From JAKSSM01 sp045629065 (GTDB lineage: Bacteria > Bacillota > Clostridia > Peptostreptococcales > Anaerovoracaceae), in NCBI GenBank assembly GCA_045629065.1, contig JAZQQK010000013.1, positions 1 to 6,816 on the forward strand: a stretch of 6,816 nucleotides of DNA, in the 5' to 3' direction. A model generated the notes under the pieces. That model was not told the DNA's origin. It ran no database searches and was given only the letters and a program-made list of their open reading frames with translations. Below are positions 1 to 6,813 of this stretch, piece by piece. The translations under genes were made by a program, and so were the position numbers. Numbering within the stretch: position 1 is the first letter of the stretch; the number at the start of each line of letters is the position of its first letter.

Positions 1-126
1 GAGGTCTATAACTCGACATCAGAGCACTCCGTTATAAAGGTTGACGGCCAATACTTCGGTCGCACAACTCGTAAGGATGCGCAAGACTTAGTCGAAGCCT
101 TCGTAAAAGTCTTCGAAGCAGAATAA
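1..126 (+). CDS. C-terminal end of an unidentified protein (partial)
   Basis: Frame 1 is open from the left edge to a TAA at 124-126 and gives 41 residues ending in VKVFEAE. The start lies outside the window. The visible part has a short strand-like stretch (VIKVDGQYFG) followed by a charged, probably helical tail rich in Asp, Glu, Lys and Val. I do not recognise the family. It is taken as real because the frame stops 2 bases before a good hairpin terminator and because it converges with the minus-strand amidase-like gene, a normal gene-end arrangement. A chance open frame of this length cannot be excluded on the sequence alone. Confidence 0.6.
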   Translation, partial: EVYNSTSEHSVIKVDGQYFGRTTRKDAQDLVEAFVKVFEAE

Positions 127-128
127 TT

Positions 129-176
129 AGCACAACTAAAACCCTCAGATGTATACCGCTGGGGTTTTGTTGTGCT
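129..176. terminator. Bidirectional intrinsic terminator between convergent genes
   Basis: The outer arm AGCACAAC (129-136) pairs with 169-176. After a single bulged T at 137, AAAACCC (138-144) pairs with 162-168. A further CAG/CTG pairing at 146-148 with 159-161 closes a loop holding GTATAC. Read in the plus direction the GC core is followed by TTTTGTTGT; in the minus direction it is followed by TTTTAGTTGT. It can therefore serve the plus-strand gene ending at 126 and the minus-strand gene ending at 178. Confidence 0.85.
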
Positions 177-177
177 A

Positions 178-1449
178 TTAATCGTTCCAGCCGTAGACTT
201 TTACGAGGCTCGTGTACGGATACACGTATGCGGTAACTGGGAAGTTTCGCATATCGAGAGTATTAGAACTCAAGAGTGCGTCCACATAGTTACCATTCTC
301 ATCGTAGTAAACATCTGCGATGGCTGTCGTGTGTCTAGTCGGTCCAGTAATACCAACCTCCACAACATCTCCAGGCTCTGCTGTATACCAGTTAGCATCA
401 ACTTTTGCTACGAGTCCAGAGCCACTATTCGTCTTGGCATATTCTCTAAAGTAAGGCACGTATGTCCATACCGTAGTGAAGTCAGAGGCTGAATTATAGT
501 ACCATGTCGTGTACTCGCCAGTTGACACATGATCATCTGGCATTCCCCCTGCCCTTAAAACCTGCGAAACGAAGTTTTGACAGTTGTTTCCGTCCAATGC
601 CATATAATTCTTGTTTCGCTTATTAACGTAGCTCTTAGCGTAATCTGAAGCCTCTTGTCTGTTATACTCGTGGTCGGCTGGTTTTGCTTCGACCGCACCA
701 CTTTCAAACGCGATTTTATCATTGTCGCGTTTTTCTATTTTTTTGGCAATAAGACCAATATATTTTGATCTTAAGTTATCTAACTGAGTTTGTCCCTCGG
801 CGTCTTGGAAGAGGATGTAGAAATCCTGAACCTTCTTGTAGGATGTCAATTTGCCTGTGGCCTTGTTAAAAGTGAAATTGTTCTCGATGCCATAGATTTC
901 TGTCTCCAGTCCGTTAAACTCGGCAAACTTCATGAATGTATCTTCCATGATTGTCACCTTAATCTTTTCGCCATCATCCGAACATTTCTTGACTGCCAGA
1001 TCCGCTCTCATCGATGTCATTGATAGATCGATAGGCTGCATCTTTCTTACCTCAGCGAGATATTCCACTGATGTGTTATATTTTGCTGCCGAGATTCCAA
1101 CAGGATCAGCAAAATATCCGCTCGCATCGAACTCGTCGTCTTCAAGCACTGCGATAAACTTGTAGTAATCGTTAAAGAACTGGACGATTGTTTCCTTGGT
1201 TACGTCATCTAAGGAGCTGAAATCATAATTGAGTTTAATCTCAGGTTCAGTCTTTACTGGAACTACTGGATCGGTATTCGTAGTAACTTCTGTGCCTGTA
1301 GCAGGGTTCACATCCTTACCCGGCTTGTCAGAGGAATTAACGATAGATTTTATGAGTAGAAATGCGAGTACAATAACCAATACCGCTAATACCACGATAA
1401 TTATCGTCCTTCTATTCTTTTTCTTTTTCCTAACCTCTGTCCTTGACAT
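178..1449 (-). CDS. Membrane-anchored amidase-like protein (Amidase_6-type C-terminal domain)
   Basis: A 423-residue protein from the ATG at 1447-1449. A basic N-terminus (RKKKKNRR) precedes one hydrophobic segment at about residues 15-35, so it should be anchored with its bulk outside the membrane. A Pro/Thr/Val-rich linker (about 42-70) leads to an unassigned middle region (about 75-235). Residues 262-420 resemble the putative amidase domain Amidase_6: YNRQEASDYAKSY, then NCQNFVSQVLRAGG with the candidate nucleophile Cys290, then GDVVEV and RHTTAI with candidate His373. Family members usually have DCTNF and a later HT; here these read NCQNF and SSNT, so activity is uncertain. The family resembles NlpC/P60- and CHAP-like cysteine hydrolases, which suggests a cell-wall or surface peptide substrate, but this is inference. 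It is the last gene of the minus-strand run. An alternative ATG at 1455 would add two residues. Confidence 0.85.
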   Translation of the reverse strand: MSRTEVRKKKKNRRTIIIVVLAVLVIVLAFLLIKSIVNSSDKPGKDVNPATGTEVTTNTDPVVPVKTEPEIKLNYDFSSLDDVTKETIVQFFNDYYKFIAVLEDDEFDASGYFADPVGISAAKYNTSVEYLAEVRKMQPIDLSMTSMRADLAVKKCSDDGEKIKVTIMEDTFMKFAEFNGLETEIYGIENNFTFNKATGKLTSYKKVQDFYILFQDAEGQTQLDNLRSKYIGLIAKKIEKRDNDKIAFESGAVEAKPADHEYNRQEASDYAKSYVNKRNKNYMALDGNNCQNFVSQVLRAGGMPDDHVSTGEYTTWYYNSASDFTTVWTYVPYFREYAKTNSGSGLVAKVDANWYTAEPGDVVEVGITGPTRHTTAIADVYYDENGNYVDALLSSNTLDMRNFPVTAYVYPYTSLVKVYGWND

Positions 1450-1456
1450 TGACATT

Positions 1457-1462
1457 CTCCTT
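1457..1462 (-). promoter_or_regulatory. Ribosome binding site choosing the second ATG of the amidase-like gene
   Basis: AAGGAG lies 1 nt from the ATG at 1455 but 7 nt from the ATG at 1449. Normal Shine-Dalgarno spacing favours the second ATG, giving a protein that begins MSRTEV rather than MSMSRT. Confidence 0.75.
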
Positions 1463-1486
1463 GGATAAATCGATAGTTAAATATTT

Positions 1487-1504
1487 GGCCCACATAAGTG
1501 GGCC
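1487..1504 (-). terminator. Hairpin between the cysteine desulfidase and amidase-like genes (possible weak terminator)
   Basis: GGCCCAC (1487-1493) pairs perfectly with GTGGGCC (1498-1504) around a 4-base loop, only 6 bases after the tandem TAA TAA that ends the desulfidase gene. On the minus strand the stem is followed by AAATATTTAAC, which is not a proper U-tract, so full termination is doubtful. It could lower read-through into the next gene or protect the 3' end of the upstream message. I see no convincing promoter between it and the amidase-like gene. Confidence 0.5.
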
Positions 1505-1510
1505 TGATTA

Positions 1511-2797
1511 TTATTCTTTGTGTGGTTCGCCGAGCATAGTGAGAAGGATTTCTTCATCCGTGCTCTTCATGCCGTATTTTGCCATACGGCCATAGTTCAT
1601 TATTGTGTCTTCTACTGTATCGCCTACGAGGCCCTCACCTGGCTTAAAGTATCTGCCTGCCATAGCAAGCTTTCCGGCTGTGATAGCCCAAATGAGTGAT
1701 GTCGCGATTTTGGATGCGCAGGAAGGCTTTGCTCCATCGCAAACGATTCCACCTGTAGTAGCGAGTGTGTTTGTAATTGTATTGGCAATTGCATCGTAAT
1801 CACCGCCCTGTAAGTAAACGATTGCTGCACCTGCTGCACAGCCTGCACTTACAGCACCGCAATATGCAGAAAGCGATCCGATGAAGCGCTTTTGGTGCAT
1901 AGCGAGGAGATTAGATACGAGGAGCGCTCTATAAAGTTTCTCTTGTGAAACTCCGAGTTCTTCGGCATACATGATTACTGGCATTGAAACTGTGATGCCC
2001 TGGTTACCGCTTCCTGAGTTAGTTACTACCGGAAGGTCGCAACCGCTCATTCTGGCATCTGATCCAGCGGCAGCAGCGGCTGCTGCACGGAACATTACAT
2101 CGTCACCGAGCTCTTTTACCATAGCTCCGACATTGATTCCCCACTCATTAGTGAGTCCCTCTTCAGATATGGCCTTATTAGCCTCTATTTGCATGTCTAA
2201 GATATCTTTAACGAGATTTAGATCAACTGTGCTTGCGAACTCTAAAATGTCTCTAAGGTTCAATAAGCCCTTATCGATAGTGGACTCTCCGACATCATTA
2301 GAATTCTCCACAAAGATTGACTTGCCATTCTTTTCGATACGAACGATGTTTGTGTGGTAATTCTTAATCTCTACCAAAGCGGATTCTTCACCCTTATATA
2401 AAGTAGCGATGATATCTAAGTTAGCCTGGCTCTTGATGAGACCGCACTTGCAATAGTTTGGATCTTTTAATAACTCATTTGCTTTTGCAATGTGCTCCTT
2501 TGTAACCGACTCCAATACTTCAAGCTTTAAGTCTGGATTGCCGCCTATTGCGCCTAAAACGGCTGCGACATCGATACCCTTTTGTCCGCCTGAATGTGGA
2601 ACTGTTACAGCTTTAACGTTCTTGATGATGTTACCGCTTGAAAGCACTTCCATGCGATCTGGGTAATCACCTAATACTTCTTTCGCCTTCGCCGTAGCAT
2701 AAGCCACCGCGATAGGCTCCGTACATCCCAGCGCTAACATTAAATCAGTTTTTAGTAATTCGATGTAAGTTTCTTGTGTTTTTGAACTAACTGCCAT
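1511..2797 (-). CDS. cyuA: L-cysteine desulfidase family protein (CyuA/UPF0597, iron-sulfur serine dehydratase alpha-like)
   Basis: A 428-residue cytoplasmic protein of the UPF0597 family, related to the alpha domain of iron-sulfur L-serine dehydratases. Characterised members split L-cysteine into pyruvate, ammonia and hydrogen sulfide using a 4Fe-4S cluster. The N-terminus carries ALGCTEPIA with Cys25, a family hallmark. SGCDLPVVTNSGSGNQG (251-267) is the conserved glycine-rich centre. Cys313 (AYCGA), Cys353 and Cys360 (CDGAKPSC) have the spacing expected of cluster ligands in this superfamily. Length is normal for the family and nothing is missing. The ATG at 2795-2797 is chosen because GGGAGG stands 7 nt upstream; a TTG at 2812 would put that site inside the coding region. 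It ends in tandem TAA codons. The gene follows the ABC transporter gene by 51 nt. A serine-cleaving activity, or another thiol or amino-acid substrate, is possible; the symbol is by similarity to E. coli CyuA (formerly YhaM). Confidence 0.92.
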   Translation of the reverse strand: MAVSSKTQETYIELLKTDLMLALGCTEPIAVAYATAKAKEVLGDYPDRMEVLSSGNIIKNVKAVTVPHSGGQKGIDVAAVLGAIGGNPDLKLEVLESVTKEHIAKANELLKDPNYCKCGLIKSQANLDIIATLYKGEESALVEIKNYHTNIVRIEKNGKSIFVENSNDVGESTIDKGLLNLRDILEFASTVDLNLVKDILDMQIEANKAISEEGLTNEWGINVGAMVKELGDDVMFRAAAAAAAGSDARMSGCDLPVVTNSGSGNQGITVSMPVIMYAEELGVSQEKLYRALLVSNLLAMHQKRFIGSLSAYCGAVSAGCAAGAAIVYLQGGDYDAIANTITNTLATTGGIVCDGAKPSCASKIATSLIWAITAGKLAMAGRYFKPGEGLVGDTVEDTIMNYGRMAKYGMKSTDEEILLTMLGEPHKE

Positions 2798-2804
2798 TTG
2801 CCCG

Positions 2805-2810
2805 CCTCCC
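2805..2810 (-). promoter_or_regulatory. Ribosome binding site fixing the cyuA start at 2797
   Basis: GGGAGG is followed by the 7-nt spacer CGGGCAA and ATG. The in-frame TTG at 2812 would read this site as Gly-Gly-Gly codons, so the five extra residues of the longer frame are rejected. Confidence 0.85.
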
Positions 2811-2848
2811 AAGGTCTAACCCTTTATGCAATTATTCTATTGTGTTTT

Positions 2849-5830
2849 TTATTCTGTTCTTAAAGCCACTACAGGGTCTTTCTTTGCCGCTGATCTTGAT
2901 GGAATGATACCCGCAAAGAGTGTGAGTAACATACTGATTACAACTAAGATTACAGCTGCCTCTGGTGCAAAGTATGCACTTAAGGAAGGAATTCCTGTTA
3001 GTGAATGTAATATAGCATTAATTGGTATCAATAACAGGTACGTTACGAGGACACCTAATAGACCGGATGTGAATCCGATGATAAGAGTCTCGGCATTGAA
3101 CATACTGGATACATCTTTCTTTGATGCACCGATAGCTCTTAAAATACCGATTTCCTTCGTTCTTTCCTGAACTGATATCAATGTAATAACGCCGATCATA
3201 ATCGATGAAACGATGAGTGAAATCGCTACGAATGCGATGAGCACGTATGTGATAGCATTGATGATAGTAGTAACTGATGACATGATCAAACCTACATAGT
3301 CAGTGTACTTAATCTGCTCGAGTTCATCTTTTCCATCGTTATACTTTGCGATTGCTTCCTCAACCATATCCTTATTCTCGAAGGATGCAGCATAGAGGTT
3401 AATCGTGTATGGAGTTTCGAGATCTACATAACCTAAAGTGAGTAGGTTTTCGTCATAAGTGGATTTGGAGAATTCCATGAGTTCATCATAGTATCTACCC
3501 ATATCTTCAAGCTTTGCATCCTTTAATTCCTGCTCGAGCATCATTACTAGTTGCTGTGCTGGAACTCTGGACATCTGAGCTGTTACTGACTGTGCATACT
3601 GCATCTTAATCTGGTCTTCGATAGCTGGACGCATCATATCTTTAAGTTCATCGTCTGTGAGCTTTGCAAGATAATCTGCGATTTCATCTTCAGAAAGTGC
3701 CATCTCAGAAGAGATGCTCATCGAAATCTGCTTTTCAACCATCTCTCTGTTAAAGTTCTTAAGAGCATTGTCAGTCTGCTCCTTTAACATGTCGAGAGGA
3801 ACGAGTGACTTCATGCTGATGTAAGTCTTTACCTTTTCAGCTGCATTCATAGAATCTAAATACTTAGTGAACTCGTCTTTCTTTTCTTGGTTAGTGAGCT
3901 TACCTGTATTGGACTTGAATGGAAGGCCTGTGAAAATATCCTTTTCTGGGCTATCCTTCTGCGCCTTTAATGCATCCGCAGTTTCAGCGGCCTTTATTAC
4001 ATGCTCTGTCAAGAGATTTGTGTATCCGATAGATGCTGAGAGCATTGATACTGTAGCATCTTCATTAGGACGCACAATACCAGTTACTCGAATTGGAGTT
4101 GCATTATCATACAAATACTTAAGTCCTGTGTCTGTATCTCTTAAGTCTGTATAGAGGCCATCCTCGCCAATAGTGAAGCAGGCAGAATCTAATACTACTC
4201 TATATTCTTGCGCTGCGATTTCTTCGTAGCTCCAGCTCTTGTTCTTCTTTTCTACGCTTTGGCCAGTCATGGATGCATCCATGATTTCATCGATATCATC
4301 TCTTGAAACTAAACCTAATGCATAGAGTGTCATATCATCCAACTCGTTGTTAGAGTCTACGATTAAAACTACTTCGTCGAACTTCTCTGGCCATCTACCG
4401 TAAACCATATCATACTGCTTGTCTAAAAGCGGATTGATTGGCTTGCCGTCCTTTGCTGGTAAAAGTTGCTGCCAAACCGAGTATGCGGAGGATGAGCTGG
4501 ACATCATTGGTGACATATTCATCAAGTTGTCCATTGTAGTCATATCCAGACTCATATTCTCAGATACGAGTTCCATGAGGAGTTGCTCTGCATCGGACTT
4601 GATTATTTCACCGTCTACATTCTTGGTATAGATTACAGGTGAAATTTGATATGAATACTGCACGCCACTTAGGGCTGCATTAAATTCCTCTTCTTCGAGT
4701 TCTTTCTCAATATACTTTTTGAATGATTTTAAGTCGTTCTCGGAAGTCTCAATATTGCTAAGCGCATTTACCATATCGTAAATCGCTGACTTAGTATAAA
4801 CTTTGTCCAATTCGTGACTGGAGTCTTCATCTTCCTCGCCCATGAAAGCCGTCATGATAGATGAAAGGTCAACTGATGATGACTCTATCATTATAGGGTA
4901 CGAGGAAAGCGTTTCTTCCTGAACCCTATCGATATATCCCGTCATACCTTGAGATACAGAAAGTATCAAGGCGATACCTATGATTCCGATGCTTCCTGCA
5001 AACGATGTAAGAATAGTTCTACCCTTTTTAGTAAAAAGGTTTTTAAGTGAAAGTTTGAATGCCGTGCTAAACTTCATAGTTGGCTTTTTAAGGCCACTTA
5101 GCTTAGCTTTGTCCTTTTTATCACGAACCATTTCCCAAGTCGCCTCAAAGTCAGTTAGAGGCTTAGAATCGTTCGTTATAACACCATCTAGGATGTTGAT
5201 GATTCTTGTGGAATATTTATAGGCCAAATCAGGGTTATGAGTAACCATGATTACGAGTCGCTTGGAAGATACCTTCTTTAAGATTTCCATTACCTGAAGG
5301 CTTGTCTCTGTGTCGAGAGCGCCTGTAGGTTCGTCAGCTAAGATGATATCTGGATCATTAACGAGTGCACGCGCGATTGCTACACGCTGCATCTGGCCAC
5401 CTGACATCTGGTTAGGCTTCTTGTTAAGTTGGTTCCCCAATCCAACTTCTTCTAAGGCCTTCTTTGCGCGTTCCTTACGCTCTTGCTTGGATACACCAGA
5501 AAGTGTAAGCGCAAGCTCAACATTAGCGAGCACCGTCTGGTGTGGTATCAAGTTATATGTCTGGAATACAAAACCGATGGAATGGTTACGATAACTATCC
5601 CAGTCTCTATCCTTATATTCCTTTGTGGAAGTACCGTTAATAACGAGGTCTCCCTCTGTGTATTGGTCAAGTCCTCCTATGATGTTAAGCATAGTAGTCT
5701 TGCCGCAGCCTGATGGTCCTAAAATCGATACGAATTCAGAACGACGGAATTTTAGATTAATTCCCTTTAAGGCCTGAACTTTCCCATCCCCCGAAGGATA
5801 TTCTTTTGTGATGTTTTTTAACTCTAACAT
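2849..5830 (-). CDS. ABC transporter, fused ATPase and FtsX-type permease with large extracytoplasmic domain (MacB-like)
   Basis: A 993-residue fusion. Residues 1-220 form an ABC ATPase of the MacB/LolD type: Walker A GPSGCGKT (38-45), Q-loop Gln90, signature MSGGQ (142-146), Walker B IILADEP (162-168), ALD (171-173) and His198. All nucleotide-binding motifs are intact. A basic linker leads to a first membrane segment (about 272-292). Some 555 residues outside the membrane follow, then three membrane segments (about 852-885, 913-935, 957-977) with the FtsX core RTKEIGILRAIGASKKD and a PSRSAAKKDPVVALR ending. That is one segment, a large outer domain, then three, as in MacB. MacB itself is about 650 residues, so the outer domain here is much larger; it has a Met-rich stretch (426-443) and a long helical, charged part (about 605-795). 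Type VII ABC systems use such stalks mechanically to extrude peptides, drugs or lipoproteins. The substrate cannot be told, and no separate partner protein is encoded nearby. The ATG at 5830 has AAGGGG 5 nt upstream. It lies 24 nt after the GNAT gene and is probably cotranscribed with it. Confidence 0.95.
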   Translation of the reverse strand: MLELKNITKEYPSGDGKVQALKGINLKFRRSEFVSILGPSGCGKTTMLNIIGGLDQYTEGDLVINGTSTKEYKDRDWDSYRNHSIGFVFQTYNLIPHQTVLANVELALTLSGVSKQERKERAKKALEEVGLGNQLNKKPNQMSGGQMQRVAIARALVNDPDIILADEPTGALDTETSLQVMEILKKVSSKRLVIMVTHNPDLAYKYSTRIINILDGVITNDSKPLTDFEATWEMVRDKKDKAKLSGLKKPTMKFSTAFKLSLKNLFTKKGRTILTSFAGSIGIIGIALILSVSQGMTGYIDRVQEETLSSYPIMIESSSVDLSSIMTAFMGEEDEDSSHELDKVYTKSAIYDMVNALSNIETSENDLKSFKKYIEKELEEEEFNAALSGVQYSYQISPVIYTKNVDGEIIKSDAEQLLMELVSENMSLDMTTMDNLMNMSPMMSSSSSAYSVWQQLLPAKDGKPINPLLDKQYDMVYGRWPEKFDEVVLIVDSNNELDDMTLYALGLVSRDDIDEIMDASMTGQSVEKKNKSWSYEEIAAQEYRVVLDSACFTIGEDGLYTDLRDTDTGLKYLYDNATPIRVTGIVRPNEDATVSMLSASIGYTNLLTEHVIKAAETADALKAQKDSPEKDIFTGLPFKSNTGKLTNQEKKDEFTKYLDSMNAAEKVKTYISMKSLVPLDMLKEQTDNALKNFNREMVEKQISMSISSEMALSEDEIADYLAKLTDDELKDMMRPAIEDQIKMQYAQSVTAQMSRVPAQQLVMMLEQELKDAKLEDMGRYYDELMEFSKSTYDENLLTLGYVDLETPYTINLYAASFENKDMVEEAIAKYNDGKDELEQIKYTDYVGLIMSSVTTIINAITYVLIAFVAISLIVSSIMIGVITLISVQERTKEIGILRAIGASKKDVSSMFNAETLIIGFTSGLLGVLVTYLLLIPINAILHSLTGIPSLSAYFAPEAAVILVVISMLLTLFAGIIPSRSAAKKDPVVALRTE

Positions 5831-5854
5831 TTTTTCCCCTTTACAATATATATT

Positions 5855-6349
5855 TTAGTTTCTCTTAGTCTTATCCATTTCGACTAAGTCATCATCGTTT
5901 TTACCTAAGTAGCCGAATGTATAATGATAGCCGCGATGCTCGTAGAAGCCCCTAGCCATTACGGAAGTTGTGAGCCAGATACGATCTGCTTCTTTGAAGA
6001 TTTCGTCGTTTTCTAAAGCATCGAAAAGTTGTCCACCGAGGCCTTCTTTAATATGGTCTGCATGGATGAAGCAAGCGAAAATCTCAGCGTGCTTGTTTTG
6101 ACGCTTCTTTGTGAGTTCTTCGTCCCATCTAATTGCACCTGTGCCTACAATTTCGCCGTTTCTTTCGAGCACATACACATGTGATGTCTTAGCAAAGTCT
6201 GCGATAACTTCTGGTGTGTAGTGTTCATAGAGCCAATCGTTTTCCCACTTTGGGTCATCAGTATTAACTTCTTTCAAAACTCTTCTGATTAGAGTTGAGA
6301 GCGTACTTTCGTCTCCATCTTTGTACATTCTAATTGTTACATCAGTCAT
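5855..6349 (-). CDS. GNAT family N-acetyltransferase
   Basis: A 164-residue cytoplasmic protein of normal single-domain GNAT length, expected to move an acetyl group from acetyl-CoA to an amine. The N-terminus TDVTIRMYKDGDESTLSTLI is the usual first strand and helix. VYVLERNGEIVGTGAIRW (58-75) forms the central strands. The acetyl-CoA loop is KEGLGGQLFDALE (101-113), matching the Q/RxxGxG/A pattern except at its first position. FYEHRGYHYTFGYL (135-148) is the late motif that often carries the catalytic Tyr. The acceptor cannot be predicted. The ATG at 6347-6349 has GGAGGA 7 nt upstream, which rules out the TTG at 6364. It is the first gene after the rplL terminator, has its own likely promoter, and leads into the ABC transporter gene after 24 nt. 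Confidence 0.92.
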   Translation of the reverse strand: MTDVTIRMYKDGDESTLSTLIRRVLKEVNTDDPKWENDWLYEHYTPEVIADFAKTSHVYVLERNGEIVGTGAIRWDEELTKKRQNKHAEIFACFIHADHIKEGLGGQLFDALENDEIFKEADRIWLTTSVMARGFYEHRGYHYTFGYLGKNDDDLVEMDKTKRN

Positions 6350-6356
6350 ATTCGCG

Positions 6357-6362
6357 TCCTCC
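6357..6362 (-). promoter_or_regulatory. Ribosome binding site fixing the GNAT start at 6349
   Basis: GGAGGA followed by the 7-nt spacer CGCGAAT and ATG. The longer frame from TTG at 6364 would translate through this site and is rejected. Confidence 0.85.
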
Positions 6363-6366
6363 AATC

Positions 6367-6387
6367 ATATAATCCATTAGATTATAT
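6367..6387. repeat. Inverted repeat overlapping the promoter (operator-like)
   Basis: ATATAATC (6367-6374) and GATTATAT (6380-6387) are perfect 8-bp inverted copies separated by CATTA. The right copy contains the -10 box and the left copy covers the predicted transcription start of the GNAT gene. Symmetry, half-site length and position fit the binding site of a dimeric repressor, but no regulator gene is present in the window. AT-rich promoter sequence can form such repeats by chance. Confidence 0.5.
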
Positions 6388-6389
6388 CA
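6381..6389 (-). promoter_or_regulatory. Extended -10 promoter for the GNAT-ABC-cyuA run
   Basis: The minus strand reads TGATATAAT: a perfect TATAAT (6386-6381) with the TGn extension. The -35 position 17 bp upstream falls in the T-run of the rplL terminator and matches TTGACA only at its first two bases, so the extension must compensate. The predicted start at about 6373-6374 would give a leader of roughly 25 nt with a good ribosome binding site. Confidence 0.7.
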
Positions 6390-6401
6390 CATTTTTTGCA
6401 T

Positions 6402-6430
6402 AAAAAAAAGAGGCGGATAAATCCGCCTCT
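6402..6430 (-). terminator. Intrinsic terminator of rplL
   Basis: On the minus strand AGAGGCGGAT pairs with ATCCGCCTCT, a stem of about 9 bp with a short AT loop, followed directly by eight T residues. It starts 14 bases after the rplL TAG. This is the strongest terminator in the window and marks the end of the ribosomal transcription unit. Confidence 0.95.
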
Positions 6431-6444
6431 AAAGGATTGTTAAA

Positions 6445-6813
6445 CTATTTAAGTTCTACAACTGCACCAGCAGCTTCAAGAGTAGCCTTGATTGAATCAG
6501 CTTCTGCCTTGTCGATGTTTTCCTTAACAGCCTTTGGAGCTCCATCAACGAGATCCTTAGCTTCCTTAAGTCCTAAACCAGTGATTTCTCTTACAGCCTT
6601 GATAACAGCGATCTTGTTAGCTCCAGCTTCCTTGAGTTCTACTGTGAATTCTGTCTTTTCTTCTTGAGCAGCAGCGCCAGCACCAGCAGCACCAACTACA
6701 GCTACAGGAGCAGCAGCGGATACGCCAAATTCTTCTTCACATGCTTTAACTAATTCGTTTAATTCTAAAACTGTCATAGCCTTGATAGCTTCGATAATTT
6801 GTTCTTTATTCAT
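6445..6813 (-). CDS. rplL: 50S ribosomal protein L7/L12
   Basis: A complete 122-residue bL12 protein, the ribosomal stalk component that recruits and stimulates the translation GTPases. Residues 1-30 are the dimerising, L10-binding N-terminal helices (MNKEQIIEAI to EEEFGV). Residues 32-50 are the flexible Ala/Gly/Val hinge. Residues 54-122 are the factor-binding domain, with the conserved GANKIAVIKAVREITGLGLKE core and a VVELK end. Length and sequence are standard. The ATG at 6811-6813 is 3 bases from the window edge, so its ribosome binding site is not visible. In most bacteria rplJ (L10) lies directly upstream and rpoB often downstream; here a terminator and unrelated genes follow instead. 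Cys25 in the N-terminal domain is a small variation. Confidence 0.98.
   Translation of the reverse strand: MNKEQIIEAIKAMTVLELNELVKACEEEFGVSAAAPVAVVGAAGAGAAAQEEKTEFTVELKEAGANKIAVIKAVREITGLGLKEAKDLVDGAPKAVKENIDKAEADSIKATLEAAGAVVELK

Noticed and set aside
172..492. 106-codon plus-strand open frame with a GTG start
   Set aside because: It begins inside the terminator stem and runs antisense to the conserved amidase-like domain.
2064..2092. GC-rich GCAGCAGCGGC-like run, possibly a repeat
   Set aside because: It encodes the poly-Ala stretch before GSDARM, a normal feature of this enzyme family, with mixed codons.
1971..2360. 129-codon plus-strand open frame inside cyuA
   Set aside because: It is antisense to a well-conserved gene, has no family resemblance, and is explained by the coding bias of the other strand.
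2798..2812. TTG start that lengthens the cyuA product by five residues
   Set aside because: The extra codons are the ribosome binding site GGGAGG itself; ATG at 2797 has a 7-nt spacing.
2811..2824. AAGG...CCTT mini-hairpin before cyuA
   Set aside because: Only 4 bp with a 6-base loop and no U-tract; too weak for a terminator or regulator.
2798..2848. Possible separate promoter for cyuA (TAGAAT-like box)
   Set aside because: No matching -35 or TGn extension; too weak to call.
2826..3170. 114-codon plus-strand open frame at the end of the ABC gene
   Set aside because: It is antisense to the FtsX membrane segments; its hydrophobic look mirrors those segments, and I see no promoter or terminator for it.
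6350..6364. TTG start that lengthens the GNAT product by five residues
   Set aside because: The extra codons contain GGAGGA, which serves the ATG at 6349.
6657..6720. Repetitive Ala-codon region in rplL
   Set aside because: This is the normal flexible hinge of L7/L12, not a DNA repeat element.
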